DNA of 64,000 nucleotides from Microvirga sp. VF16 (GTDB lineage: Bacteria; Pseudomonadota; Alphaproteobacteria; Rhizobiales; Beijerinckiaceae), in NCBI RefSeq assembly GCF_016864375.1, contig NZ_CP069359.1, positions 1 through 64,000 on the forward strand, in the 5' to 3' direction. Below, piece by piece: positions 1 through 11,100 of the stretch. The position numbers and the translations under genes were made by a program. Position 1 is the stretch's first letter; each line of letters begins with the position of its first letter. The notes below the pieces were generated by a model. The model saw nothing but the letters and a program-made list of their open reading frames with translations, ran no database searches and was not told where the DNA came from.

Positions 1-367
1 CCTTGTTTCCCTCATACATCTCAGGCTTACAGCTCCGATGGTCTCGCTCAAGCGGGCTAGGTCGTCGGAATGGGTCAAGCAGGGCCTGAACTTGGCTGCC
101 CCGAACGACAACGCACGTGGCAGGTGGGCTTCTGCAGCCTCCCACAACTGATGTTCATTGCGGCGCCCCTTTCCTAGTCCTTGATCGCCGTTAACCGTGA
201 CAGCTCTCCGTGACCTTGACGGTCAGGAGAACCTCCAACGAATCGCTTATAAAGTCCTTGTACGTTCGGATTGGCGCATCTCAGCAGGGTCAAAGACCCT
301 GAATTGGTTGTCCGCATCCATGGTTCATGCACAATCCGACAAAGCGTAAAAATAAGCGGGGGCGATT
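1..367. other. left edge, no confident gene
   Basis: No gene can be assigned with confidence. On the minus strand, one frame is open from about position 222 to the left edge (about 74 codons) and has a protein-like composition, with short stretches such as GDQGLGKGRRNE. It has no convincing start codon and resembles nothing I recognise. It could be the 5' end or a remnant of a gene lying off the left edge. The rest presumably carries the promoter of the rightward defence operon, but I cannot point to a clear -35/-10 pair. Confidence 0.2.
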
Positions 368-430
368 ATGGACAAGCAGACGATCATCCGGCCCGATACG
401 GAGCAGCCTTCCAACCCGGTGAATGGGTGA
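368..430 (+). CDS. 20-aa leader ORF upstream of the SNF2 helicase gene
   Basis: A short ATG ORF of 20 codons (starts MDKQTIIRPD, ends NPVNG) is preceded by a purine-rich GGGGGCG a few bases before the ATG. It stops six bases before the ATG of the helicase gene. GGGGGC also precedes several other starts in this window (16765, 23090, 24801, 37023), so this ORF may really be translated. If so, it could couple translation into the helicase gene, which has no good ribosome-binding site of its own (CTGCC before its ATG). No function can be assigned; chance is a real alternative. Confidence 0.3.
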   Translation: MDKQTIIRPDTEQPSNPVNG

Positions 431-436
431 TCTGCC

Positions 437-3373
437 ATGACTCGTGGATCCCTCGTCGCGGGTGCCCGCATCCGTGTCCGTAATGCCGAATGGGTCGTAG
501 GCCATGTCGACCCAAGTCCTCTCTCCGGCAACGTCATTCATGCCATCGGCCTGTCGGGGGTCGTGCGCGACAAAGCGGCGATCTTCGTCGAGACGGTCGA
601 GAAGGCGCGGGGGCGCGGGATTGAGGTGGTTGATCCGGCCAACGTTACCCTCGTGGCCGACGAATCCTCCGGCTACACCGATACGCTCCTCCACCTGGAG
701 GCGGCCCTGCGCAAGTCCGCCCCCACCGGCGAGGCGATCCAAGTGGCGGGCAAGGCGGCCATTGACGACCTCGACTTTCAGCTCGATCCGGTTCGCATGG
801 CCCTGAAGGCGCCCCGGGCCCGCATCCTGATCGGCGACGACGTCGGCCTGGGCAAGACCCTGGAGGCGGGTCTGCTCACCTCGGAGCTGATCCTGCGCCG
901 CCGGGCCAAGCGCATTCTGGTCGTCGCCACCAAGGCGATGCTGGCCCAGTTCCAGCACGAATTCTGGACCCGCTTCTCGGTGCCCCTCGTGCGCATCGAC
1001 AGCGACAAGATCCGCCAGATCCGGACCCGGATCCCGCTCAACCACAACCCCTTTGATCAATTCGACAAAGCGATCATCTCGGTCGACACCCTCAAGAACG
1101 ACCTCCAGTACCGGACCGCGCTGGAGAAGGCGTGGTGGGATCTCATCATCATCGACGAGGCCCACAACGTCGCCGAGCGCCGGGGAGCCGGCGGAGTGAG
1201 CCAGCGCAACCAGCTCGCGGAGCGCTTGGCGTCCCGCTCCGACGCGCTGATCCTCATGTCGGCCACGCCCCATGACGGCTCCCGCCGTAGCTTCGCGAGC
1301 CTGATGCGGATGCTGGACCCGACATCCATCGCCAACCCTGACAGCTACAAGCCGGATGATATCCAGGGGCTGTTTGTGCGCCGCTTCCGCACCACGCCAG
1401 CCGTCAGTGCCGCCCTGAAGAGCAAGGTCCAAAAGCGCGCCACTCAACGGCTTGACGACTTCTCGCCTTCGCCAGCCGAGGAGGCCGCCTACGAGATCCT
1501 GGCCAATCTCGACCTGCAGGAGGACAAGGTGGCCCGGAACCGCGGGCAGCGCCTGTTCAAGACGCTCTTGGAGAAGGCGCTGTTCTCCAGCCCGGCGGCC
1601 TGCGCCGAGACGCTGGAGAAGCGGATCAAGACTCTCCTCAAGGACGGGAGCCCGGAGGCCCAGGCTGACGTGGCTGCCCTCGGACTTTTGCTCGAAGCGG
1701 TCCAGGCCATCGGGGCTGACGACTTCGCCAAGTACCAGCGCCTGCGCAAGCTGCTGACCGACATCAAGTGGTCGCCCAGGAAGAAGGATGACCGCATCGT
1801 TGTCTTCTCAGAGCGCATCGCCACGCTGGAATGGCTCGCCAAGCACCTGCGTGAGCACCTCGGGCTGAACGAGGAGCAGGTGAAGACCCTGCACGCCTCG
1901 GGGGGTGATGCCGACCGGAACACTCAGGAAGTGGTCCGTGACTTCGGGCTGGAGCGCTCGCCCATCCGCATCCTGCTGGCGTCCGACATGGCGTCAGAGG
2001 GCCTGAACCTCCATTACCTGTCGCACAAGCTTATCCACTTCGACATTCCGTGGGCCCTGCTCACGTTCCAGCAGCGTAACGGCCGCATCGACCGTTACGG
2101 GCAGGAGCGTAAGCCTCACATCTGGTACCTCATCGCGCAGTCTGCCCAGCCGAAGATCCGGGGCGACCTGCGCGTCCTCGACCGCCTGATCGAGAAGGAT
2201 GAGGCGGCGCAGGACAGCATCCGGGATCCCTCGGCGTTCCTTGGCACCAACGACGAGCAGGAGCAGGAGGACGTCGTCGCAGATGCCATTGAGCAGGGTG
2301 TGTCCGCGGAGCAGTTCGACGCCGAGATGAATGCCCGGGCCGACGCCTCGGATGCCGCCGGCGATGATGCCTATGCCGCCCTGGAGGCGTTCTTCGAGAT
2401 GGCCCAGCCGGAGCCGCCTGCCGTGCCGACCGAGCGGGAAGCGGGGCGTCCGTCCGTGTTCGAGACGACGTTCGACTTCACGACCGCGGCCCTCGAACGG
2501 GTGAAGGCCTGGAAGCACGACCTGCAGTTCGAAGTCGACCGGACCGACCGGGTCATCACGCTGCCGATCCCGGACGACTTCCGCGAACGTTCGGACTTTG
2601 GCGGACGGGCCGCTCGCGCGGTCGACGCCCGCTTCATGCCACCCGAGGCCGAGCCGCAGGACGGCCGGGTTCGGTTGACTGACAACCGCTCGCTCATGAA
2701 CGACCGCATCGTCGCCTCGCGCCAGGGCGCCGGCGGCGGCTGGCCGGAGTTCCAGTACCTGTGGGACGTCCATCCGGCGGTCGATTGGCTTGCCGACAAG
2801 ATTTCGGGCGTGTTCGGGCGCCAGAATGCGCCCGTGGCCCGCCTGGTCGGCCTTCTTAAGCCCAACCAGACCGCGTTCGTCTTCAACGGCGTGGTCCCCA
2901 ACCTCAAGGGGCAACCCCTGGTCGACGAGTGGCCTGTCGTCCTGTTCTCCGGGTCCGAGTTCACAGGAGTCGAGACGGCCCGCGAGTTCCTCGCTCGAAC
3001 AAGGCTTGGACGCACCGAAATTCCCAACATCGGCACGACGCGTCTCGACGACGTGCAGAAGCTGGTGGAGGAGGCGGTCGGCCGCGCTCAGACCTACGTG
3101 CATCAGGCCCGCAAGCGCTTCCAAAACGAACTCGACGGCGAGCTCCTGGCCCTGGATGAGCGGCTCGAAGCTCTGCGCGCCCGGCACCGTCAAACGATCA
3201 CGGATCTTTTCGGCCGCCTGGAAGACAACGCCATCCAGCGCAGCAAGAAGGCGCGGCAGGAGGAGAAGGTGGAGCAGATCTTCGCGTCGTGGTGGGACTG
3301 GATCAAGAAGACGCGCGAAACGCCGAACGATCCCAATCCTTATGTCCGCCTTGTAGCCGTGTTTCGGGGTTAA
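437..3373 (+). CDS. SNF2/RapA-type ATPase (DrmD-like), first core gene of DISARM-like locus
   Basis: This 978-aa superfamily-2 DNA translocase has an N-terminal RecA domain with Walker A GDDVGLGKT near residue 133, DEAH near residue 240 and the SAT motif shortly after (LMSATPHDG). A helicase C-terminal domain spans about 450-575 (GLNLHYLSHK, QRNGRIDRYGQ). The C-terminal 370 residues are partly coiled and unassigned. The architecture matches the HepA/RapA and DISARM DrmD branch of SNF2 proteins. It sits three bases upstream of a giant adenine methylase gene, the class 1 DISARM order (drmD-drmMI). In DISARM these proteins act in the cytoplasm on incoming phage DNA; the role here is inferred from context. 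DpdE of the deazaguanine-DNA island is also SNF2-like, but no dpdA is seen in the window. Confidence 0.8.
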   Translation: MTRGSLVAGARIRVRNAEWVVGHVDPSPLSGNVIHAIGLSGVVRDKAAIFVETVEKARGRGIEVVDPANVTLVADESSGYTDTLLHLEAALRKSAPTGEAIQVAGKAAIDDLDFQLDPVRMALKAPRARILIGDDVGLGKTLEAGLLTSELILRRRAKRILVVATKAMLAQFQHEFWTRFSVPLVRIDSDKIRQIRTRIPLNHNPFDQFDKAIISVDTLKNDLQYRTALEKAWWDLIIIDEAHNVAERRGAGGVSQRNQLAERLASRSDALILMSATPHDGSRRSFASLMRMLDPTSIANPDSYKPDDIQGLFVRRFRTTPAVSAALKSKVQKRATQRLDDFSPSPAEEAAYEILANLDLQEDKVARNRGQRLFKTLLEKALFSSPAACAETLEKRIKTLLKDGSPEAQADVAALGLLLEAVQAIGADDFAKYQRLRKLLTDIKWSPRKKDDRIVVFSERIATLEWLAKHLREHLGLNEEQVKTLHASGGDADRNTQEVVRDFGLERSPIRILLASDMASEGLNLHYLSHKLIHFDIPWALLTFQQRNGRIDRYGQERKPHIWYLIAQSAQPKIRGDLRVLDRLIEKDEAAQDSIRDPSAFLGTNDEQEQEDVVADAIEQGVSAEQFDAEMNARADASDAAGDDAYAALEAFFEMAQPEPPAVPTEREAGRPSVFETTFDFTTAALERVKAWKHDLQFEVDRTDRVITLPIPDDFRERSDFGGRAARAVDARFMPPEAEPQDGRVRLTDNRSLMNDRIVASRQGAGGGWPEFQYLWDVHPAVDWLADKISGVFGRQNAPVARLVGLLKPNQTAFVFNGVVPNLKGQPLVDEWPVVLFSGSEFTGVETAREFLARTRLGRTEIPNIGTTRLDDVQKLVEEAVGRAQTYVHQARKRFQNELDGELLALDERLEALRARHRQTITDLFGRLEDNAIQRSKKARQEEKVEQIFASWWDWIKKTRETPNDPNPYVRLVAVFRG

Positions 3374-3376
3374 GCT

Positions 3377-6300
3377 ATGCCGATTGAACTCGCCGGTATC
3401 TCGAACGAGAACGAATTCTACTCCGAGCACTACCTCTCGACGATCTTCGAGGGCGACATCGAGGAGACCTTCCGCGAGTGGAAGGATGCCGAAAAGGCGG
3501 GGAACACCCCGCCGAACAAGCTCATGGAGAAGGTCGGCGTCCAGTGGCGGCGCCTGTCCGCCGCCTATCTTGAGGAGCGGGACGACCGCAAGCGCCTCCT
3601 GATCGGGCGCGCGTTCGCCCACGAGATGCTGACCGCCCTGGGCTTCGAGCGCCGCTCGGAGCTTGTGGTCGACGCCGAAGGTAAGCTCATTCCTGTCCTG
3701 GCGCGCAGGGCGTTTCATGACGGACGCGAGGCCGTGTGGGTGGTCGAGGTGCCGTCCCCGGGCGGCGCCGACTTCGAGGTCGACCCGCTCCAGATCCGGT
3801 TCCGATGCGAGCAGTTCGAGGGGATCGAGACCGCGGAGGAGGTCGAGAAGCGCCGCAAGGACAATGCTGAGGCGGCCCTCGCGAAGGGCATCTTCGCCCT
3901 AGAGGCGCCCCCGCGCTTCGTCGTGCTCCTCAGCATGTCCCAGGCGGTCCTAATCGACCGCAACAAGTGGTCCGACAGCCGCCTGCTGCGCTTCCGCTTC
4001 CCGGAAATCTTCGGCCGCGGCGACAATGCGACCGTCGGTGTGACCACGGCTCTGCTGCATGCCGAGTCGCTGGCCCCAGGATCGGGAACCTCCCTCATCG
4101 ACCGCATCGACGAGGAAAGCCATCGGCACGCGTTTGGCGTCTCACAGGACCTGAAGTACGCGCTTCGGGAGGCTATCGAGCTTCTTGGAAACGAGGCTGC
4201 CCAGCAGATCCTTGAGAAAGGGGTTGTAAGATATACCGGAAAGAACGCTCTTGATGCGGAGAAGCTGACGACGGAATGCCTGCGGTATATGTACCGCCTG
4301 CTCTTCCTGTTCTTCATCGAGGCGCGCCCGGAGCTCGGCTTCGCGCCGATGAAGGCGAAAGCCTATCGCATGGGCTATAGCTTGGAGGGCCTGCGTGAGC
4401 TTGAGCTGGCGCCCCTGGAAACGGACGAGGACCGCAACGGCCACTACATCTCGGACACGCTGGAGACGCTGTTCAATGTGGTCTTCGAGGGCACGCCCGC
4501 AGCCAGCATGGCGAAAGGAGACGTCACCGAAGAGTTCACATTCAACCCGGTCCGAGCCCGACTGTTTTCCCCTGAGGCTATCGGCACCTACCTGAAAGGC
4601 CTTCGATTCCGCAACGTGACCATGCAGCGGATTATCGAGCTCCTGTCGTTGTCGCGGGGCGACCGCACGCGCGGCCGCGGCCGCATCTCCTATGCCCAGC
4701 TCGGGATCTCGCAGCTCGGTGCCGTCTACGAGTCGCTCCTATCCTTCTCGGGCTTCTTCGCGTCCGAGGACCTGATCGAGCTCAAGCCGGCCGGCAAGCC
4801 TGCACCAGGGCCGTTGGAGGCGGCTTTCTTTGCCCCTCGGAGGCGCTCGGAGGAATTCAGTAGGGACGAGATCGTGTACGAAGGCACGAACGCCAAGATC
4901 TATCCCAGGGGCACGTTCATTTACCGGCTGGCAGGCCGCAACCGTGAGAACTCGGCCTCCTTCTACACGCCAGAGCCCTTGGCCCGTGTAATGGTGAAGT
5001 ATGCGCTGAAGGAGCTCCTCGCCGGCAAGAAAGCGGACGACATCCTGAAGCTGCGCATTGTCGAGCCGGCGATGGGATCGGCGGCGTTCCTGGTCGAAGT
5101 CGTTAATCAACTTGCTGACAAGTATCTCGAACTCAAGCAGGCCGAACTCAAAAAGCGTATCCCGCACGAGCGCTATGCCTTGGAGCGCCAGAAGGTGCGC
5201 GCCTATCTGGCCGACCGGAACGTCTTCGGCGTCGACCTCAATCCGGTTGCTGTGGAACTCGGGCAGGTGTCCCTCTGGCTCGATTGCCTCCACGAAGGAG
5301 GGTTCGCGCCCTGGTTCGAGGACCAGGTGCATGCTGGCAACTCACTTGTCGGCGCCCGCCGGGCTGTGTTCCCGGTCGTGTCGCTCGATGCCCGCCGCGA
5401 GGAGGATCGCTGGTACAAGCGCAAGCCGCGGGAGATCGGCTGGTCCGCGGAAGCCCGCAAGCCCGACGAAGTCTGGCACTTCCTGCTGCCCGACCCGGGC
5501 ATGGGCACCTATGACCCCAAGATCGTGCGTCCCCTCGCACCAGATAACTGGGCCACCTTCGCCGAGTGGCGGCGCGACTTCATCCGTCCGCTCGATCAGG
5601 ACGAGATCGCAACGGTGAAGCGTCTTTCCAGTGTCGTCGATGCACTGTTTGAGGACGTTGCAGATCGACTGCGGGAGGTTCGCAAGGAGGTGAACGACGA
5701 CATCTCGATCTGGCCGGCCGAGCCCCGTCCCGACGAGCGGCATGTCGATTTCCAGGAAAAGATCCGCCGCCTGATGACCTTCCAGGGTGAAGGGGTGAAG
5801 AATGCCGTCTCCTGGCGCCGACTGCGCAGTGCTATGGACGCATGGTGCGCCCTTTGGTTCTGGCCATTGGATAAGGCAGATCAGCTGCCGTCCCGGACCA
5901 AGTTTTTCCAGGATCTCGACCTGATCCTCACCCAGGGCATCGACAATCAGAAGGTTGTCACGCGCGCGTTCGCAACAGGAGCGCCCCAGGGACGGCTGTT
6001 CGAGACCGTTACCTTGCCTGGAGAAAAGGGGTCCGGCTCTCTGTTCAGAACCGAGGAGCGGGTTGTTGAGCTCCGCCGGAACGATCTCTTTGGCGATATC
6101 GATGTCGGCAAATTGATTGACGCGTCGCCGTGGTTGCCGACCGCAATGAATGTCACACGTCGGCATCGCTTTATGCACTTCGACCTTGAGTTCGCAGATG
6201 TAATGCGGGACCGAGGAGGCTTCGACCTCGTGATTGGGAATCCCCCGTGGCTCAAGCCGGCGTGGATCGACGCCCATATTCTTAGTGAGCATGAACCGAC

Positions 6301-8167
6301 ATTTGGAATCCGAGAAGTGTCCTCCGCGGAAGTGGAGCGGTTAAAGCCACGTCTGTTTGAGATCGATCCGGGCCTCAAGGCTTCATATCTCAACGATTAT
6401 ATTGGGACCGGTGGGCTACAGGCATTCCTGTCATCTCCAACGTGCTATCCATTTCTCGGTGGAGGGCAACCTAACCTTTACAAGTGCTTTATTGACCTCG
6501 CATTCCGCATCACATCTCGGCGGGGCTTTGCAGCGCTGATCCATCAGGACAATCACCTGTCCGATCCAGACGGTACAACGCTAAGGCGCGCTTGGTACCG
6601 GAGGATCAAGCGGCACTATCATTTTGTGAACGCGATCAAGCGGCGCCTCTTTGCAGAAGTCGGCCATAGCAAGACCTTCAGCCTAAACGTCTATTCAGGC
6701 ACGGAGCACGATATCGAGTTCGACCATGCAGCGCTCCTGCTGCTTCCATCAATGGTGGACGAGAGCTACGAGCACGATGGTGTGGGGCCGGTGCCTAGCC
6801 ATAAGAAGCCAAACGGAGAATGGGATACTAGGGGACATCGCAAGCGGATCGTACGTATCGACAACGAGGTGCTGCGGACGTTTGCAAGTGTAATCGAGGA
6901 TGAAAGCACCCCTGTTGACACGACGCGGTTCCTATTCCCCTATTCGACTGAGACGCTCGCAGTGTTGCAAGCCTTTGCTAACGGCAGAACTTCCTTCTCG
7001 GATGGCGCCAGACCGTTCCAGATGAGGCCCATGTTGCATGAAAGCTCAGCGATAAAGCGTGATAAGCTAATCGAGAGCAAAGTAATCTTCCCGGAACAAG
7101 CTGACGAAGTCATCCTCACCGGATCCTTGATGTATGTCGGGAACGCGTTCCATAAATCTCCCGACGAGAACGGACGGCGCGAGGTAGAGGTTGATCTGGA
7201 AGTCATCCCAGAAGATTATCTTCCGAGGACATATTACAGTCGGTCTGCGGAAAAGGTTGCATACGAGCAATCCTTGCCTAAGCTCGGCTGGGATCAATCC
7301 AAGTATCATGCCTCGCAGTACCGGATAGCTTTCCGGAACATGCTTGACTTGCACTCGGGACGGACACTTGTCGCTGCTTTGATCCCGCCAGGATTTGCAC
7401 ACGTCCACACAATCGAGAGCCTTGTATTTGAGGACGAGGCGAATCTTGTTACCGCTTTGCCTCTTTGGTTCTCGTTGCCGTTTGACTTTCTGGTAAGGAC
7501 AATGGGCTTAAAGCATTTCCATGAGTCCGCCCTCAAGTACTTTCCTTGGGTAAACCTTACGGCGACGGCTAAGCAACGTGCACTCCGCCTCGCGTGCCTA
7601 ACTAACCACTATGCAGAAATCTGGAACCGTCACGGTCGCCACCTCGATGCGCTTCCTTGGTCATCAGATGATCCAAGGCTGAAAGTGGAGAAACCGAACA
7701 TTGGCTCTGAGATGCGGGATTGGACGCGCAATGTAGCACTCCGTTCAGACTTTGCGCGTCGCCAAGCGCTCGTGGAAATTGACGTTCTAGTGGCTCAAGC
7801 CCTCGGACTTTCACTCGATCAACTTATTGAAATGTACCGTACTCGGTTCTCGGTCTTGGAAGAGCAAGAACGAGGCACATGGTATGATGTCCATGGCAGA
7901 ATTGCATGGACTTCGTCAAAGGGCCTTCCTGGCGTCGGTTATCGTAAACCAGACGGACGCAAGCCAACTGCCGTTGAATGGGTTCAAGAGTACGCAAGCC
8001 GACCTGCTGGTGAACGATTGGAATCCCAAGCCCAGGTTGGTTTCCTGAAAGACTATAAAGAGATCCATCGCGCCTACGAAGCGCCGTTTATCACTTGCGA
8101 CCGTGAGGCGGACTACCGCACCACGTGGGCCTTCTTCGAAGCCCAGAATCAAAAGAAGGCCGCCTGA
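3377..8167 (+). CDS. giant adenine-specific DNA methylase (DrmMI/Eco57I-like)
   Basis: This 1596-aa protein carries the two hallmarks of class I N6-adenine methylases. An AdoMet-binding motif I (VEPAMGSAAF) lies near residue 562 and the catalytic NPPW motif near residue 955. The ~390-residue gap between them and the ~540-residue N-terminal domain fit the long Eco57I/PglX/DrmMI type, in which extra domains read the target site. It would mark host DNA so the associated helicase/nuclease machinery ignores it. The start is 3 bases after the upstream stop and its end is 2 bases before the next start, so the genes are almost certainly co-transcribed. BREX PglX is the main alternative, but no PglZ or BrxC is present. 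From about 6300 the base composition is noticeably less GC-rich than the 5' part, which may mark a recombined specificity region. Confidence 0.82.
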   Translation: MPIELAGISNENEFYSEHYLSTIFEGDIEETFREWKDAEKAGNTPPNKLMEKVGVQWRRLSAAYLEERDDRKRLLIGRAFAHEMLTALGFERRSELVVDAEGKLIPVLARRAFHDGREAVWVVEVPSPGGADFEVDPLQIRFRCEQFEGIETAEEVEKRRKDNAEAALAKGIFALEAPPRFVVLLSMSQAVLIDRNKWSDSRLLRFRFPEIFGRGDNATVGVTTALLHAESLAPGSGTSLIDRIDEESHRHAFGVSQDLKYALREAIELLGNEAAQQILEKGVVRYTGKNALDAEKLTTECLRYMYRLLFLFFIEARPELGFAPMKAKAYRMGYSLEGLRELELAPLETDEDRNGHYISDTLETLFNVVFEGTPAASMAKGDVTEEFTFNPVRARLFSPEAIGTYLKGLRFRNVTMQRIIELLSLSRGDRTRGRGRISYAQLGISQLGAVYESLLSFSGFFASEDLIELKPAGKPAPGPLEAAFFAPRRRSEEFSRDEIVYEGTNAKIYPRGTFIYRLAGRNRENSASFYTPEPLARVMVKYALKELLAGKKADDILKLRIVEPAMGSAAFLVEVVNQLADKYLELKQAELKKRIPHERYALERQKVRAYLADRNVFGVDLNPVAVELGQVSLWLDCLHEGGFAPWFEDQVHAGNSLVGARRAVFPVVSLDARREEDRWYKRKPREIGWSAEARKPDEVWHFLLPDPGMGTYDPKIVRPLAPDNWATFAEWRRDFIRPLDQDEIATVKRLSSVVDALFEDVADRLREVRKEVNDDISIWPAEPRPDERHVDFQEKIRRLMTFQGEGVKNAVSWRRLRSAMDAWCALWFWPLDKADQLPSRTKFFQDLDLILTQGIDNQKVVTRAFATGAPQGRLFETVTLPGEKGSGSLFRTEERVVELRRNDLFGDIDVGKLIDASPWLPTAMNVTRRHRFMHFDLEFADVMRDRGGFDLVIGNPPWLKPAWIDAHILSEHEPTFGIREVSSAEVERLKPRLFEIDPGLKASYLNDYIGTGGLQAFLSSPTCYPFLGGGQPNLYKCFIDLAFRITSRRGFAALIHQDNHLSDPDGTTLRRAWYRRIKRHYHFVNAIKRRLFAEVGHSKTFSLNVYSGTEHDIEFDHAALLLLPSMVDESYEHDGVGPVPSHKKPNGEWDTRGHRKRIVRIDNEVLRTFASVIEDESTPVDTTRFLFPYSTETLAVLQAFANGRTSFSDGARPFQMRPMLHESSAIKRDKLIESKVIFPEQADEVILTGSLMYVGNAFHKSPDENGRREVEVDLEVIPEDYLPRTYYSRSAEKVAYEQSLPKLGWDQSKYHASQYRIAFRNMLDLHSGRTLVAALIPPGFAHVHTIESLVFEDEANLVTALPLWFSLPFDFLVRTMGLKHFHESALKYFPWVNLTATAKQRALRLACLTNHYAEIWNRHGRHLDALPWSSDDPRLKVEKPNIGSEMRDWTRNVALRSDFARRQALVEIDVLVAQALGLSLDQLIEMYRTRFSVLEEQERGTWYDVHGRIAWTSSKGLPGVGYRKPDGRKPTAVEWVQEYASRPAGERLESQAQVGFLKDYKEIHRAYEAPFITCDREADYRTTWAFFEAQNQKKAA

Positions 8168-8169
8168 CA

Positions 8170-11100
8170 ATGCTCCCTTCCATCCTTGCGCGCCAGGTTC
8201 GGGCTGGCGTTGAAGATCAACTGCGTGCCTCGTTCTCGCCGTCGACGAAAGCCTTCGAAAACATCATCGAGAGCTTCCTCGGTGAACCGGACGCACTCCT
8301 CAAGGGGCCGTGGCTGTCGCTCGACATGCCTTTTCGGCGCAGCGTGCGGGCGGAGGAGTTCTTCCCGGACGTTCCGCTCGGGTTCAAGCCGTACAGGCAC
8401 CAGGAGCGGGCGTTCGAGCGTCTCTCCGGGGAACGCCCGAAATCCACCCTCGTGGCGACCGGAACAGGGTCGGGCAAGACGGAGTGCTTCCTCCTGCCCG
8501 TCCTCGACAGCTGCGCCAAGGCCAAGGGCGAGCCGGGCATCAAGGCAATCATCATCTACCCAATGAACGCGCTGGCCTCCGACCAGGCACGCCGCATTGC
8601 GAAGGTCATTGCCAAGAACCCGAAGCTCAAGGGGCTGCGGGCCGGCATCTACGCGGACCAGCGTCCCGAACATCCGTCGACCGTCATGACGGACACCGGG
8701 ATCATCGACTCCCGTGATGCGTTGGTGAAGAACCCGCCGGACATCCTCCTCACCAACTACAAGATGCTCGACTACATGCTTGTCCGCCCGGATGAGCGCG
8801 AGATCTGGGAGAAGAACCGGCCCGACACCCTACGCCACCTGATCGTTGACGAGCTTCATACGTTCGATGGCGCCCAGGGCACGGATCTGGCCAGCCTCAT
8901 CCGGCGCCTCAAGGACCGCCTGAAGATGCGGAGCGGCGATCTTTGCTGCGTCGGCACGTCGGCGACCCTCGGTGGGCCCGAGGCTATCGGGGAACTCGTA
9001 GCCTATGCGCAGGAGATCTTCGACGAGCCGTTCGATGGCTCCTCGGTTGTCCTGGAGGATCGTCAATCGGTCAACGAGTATCTGGAGGAGATCCAGATCA
9101 CGGCCCTCGACGTGCCGTCGGAGGGCCAGATCACGGCGCTCGTGCGCAAGACGGACGACCTCAGCCCCGAGGAACTCGTGAGGCTTGCCTTTGGCTTCTG
9201 GTTCAATGCCCAGCCCCCGAAGGACATCTCGGCCACGGACTGGCGGGTGACCCTTGGCCATATGCTGGACGGGCACGTATTCTTCCAGACGCTGCTGAAA
9301 ATCCTGAAGGGGCGTCCGCGGTCTTATGCCGACATCAAGGAAGAGTTCCGCCGCAACAAGCTTTATCGGAGCCTCAGCGACGACCACCTCGGCGCCTTGC
9401 TTGATACCCTGACCGCCTTGGTGGCGCACGCCAGGCGCATCTATCCGGACGTCGCCGACGAGGCCGGCCGTCCCATCCCGATGCCGTTCTTCAACGTCCG
9501 CCATCAGCTCTGGCTGCGCGAACTCCGGCGCATGGTCGCCAATGTCGGCACGACGCCGCGCCTGCAGCATCACGACGACTTGGGCATCGACGAGCAGCGG
9601 CGCGCCCTGCCTGTCATCCATTGCCGGGCCTGCGGCGGGGCTGGATGGGCGACCGTCACCCCGAACGATGAACGCCGTCCGCTCGCGGCGGAGCTGCAGG
9701 AGATCTACAGCGCCTACTTCGGCTATTCGGACCGCCTGCGCTTCGTCTTCCGGGAGCCGCCGGTTCCCCGGATCAAGCGCAAGGTGGTCGGCCAGACGCG
9801 GTCCGCCTGGCTGTGCACCGAATGCCTGGCGCCGCACTATGGCGAAACCTGCCCCGAGGACGGGTGCGGGTCATGCCGCGCGTCCTCGGACAAGCTCATC
9901 GAGGTTTATGTCCACAAGCCGGGCCGGCTCACCGACGAGAAGTTCCGGATCGACCATGACTGCACGTTCTGCGGCGCCCAAAACGGCCTCGGCATACTGG
10001 GGGCGCAGTCCGTCACGCTGGTGACCGGCATGGTTGCAACTATGTTCGGTTCCGACCACAACGACGATCCCAAGCTCCTGACGTTCTCGGACTCCGTCCA
10101 GGACGCCGCGCATCGGGCGGGCGTCCTGCAGGCCCGCAACGCCCTCAACGTCTTCCGCGCCGGCCTGTCCCGCTTTGTGTGCGAGGCCGTGGCCCCGGAC
10201 CTGGACACCGTCGAAGCCGAGGCCCCCGACGCCATGCAGAGGGCCTTGGGCGACAAGGCACCGGACGGCGACTTCGTGGCGACGTACCTGCCGGCCGACA
10301 TGGAGTGGCGGAAGGACTACAAGGCGCTTTTAGCGACCGACGAACTCCCGGGCGGCAGCAAGCTGCCCGAATACCTCAGGCAGCGGCTTGCCTGGGAGAG
10401 CTTCGCCGAACTCACGTTCCGGTCGCGCCTCGGGGCCACCGTCGAAAGGACGGGCCTCGCCGCGCCCCACGCCGACCTGTCGCTGGTCGAGCCGCTTTGC
10501 GACGAGATCGCCGGAAGAATGCAGGACGAGCTCGCGATGGCGCCGGACGTGATCTCACGGGACGGGCTGCTGCGCTTCCTCGTCGGCCTGCTCGACCACA
10601 TGCGGGCCCGTGGAGCCGTGGCAACCGACATCACGAGGCTCTACGTGGCGCGCGGGGCGAACTGGTTCGCCGTCCTGAAGGCCCATCCGCACGGGCGCTC
10701 GCTTCCGCAATACGGCCCGTCCGCCCCCAAGCCGACGTTCCCGTCCAACCGCATTCTGCGCGGGTTCGAGCCCGTGGCGACCGATGGCATCGGGGGGTGG
10801 TACGTGCCCTGGTTCCTGAAGTGGTTCGACCACAACAACGTTCTCACGGGCGACCTCTACCGAGACTTCTACGAGCTCGTGTTCAAGGTTCTGGAAAACC
10901 GGAACATCGTCGAACGGCTTCCCATCGGCACTGATAAGGACGTGTCGGCGGTCTGCGCCTGGGGCTTGCGGCCGGAAACCGTCAGAGTGTTCGCGAAGTC
11001 CGCCAACGTCCGCTGCGACTCCTGTGGCAACCAGCATCACGTGCCCCAGACCTATGTGCATGTCTGGACCGGGATGCGGTGCACTCGGGTGGGCTGCGAT

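Noticed and set aside
1994..3718. Long minus-strand open frame (574 codons) opposite the SNF2 gene
   Set aside because: High-GC shadow of the + strand gene, with leucine/arginine/aspartate-biased composition and no motif; the helicase motifs lie on the + strand.
437..8167. BREX or deazaguanine-DNA (dpd) system
   Set aside because: No PglZ/BrxC/BrxL and no DpdA-type TGT protein are visible; DUF1998 helicase plus PLD fits DISARM better.
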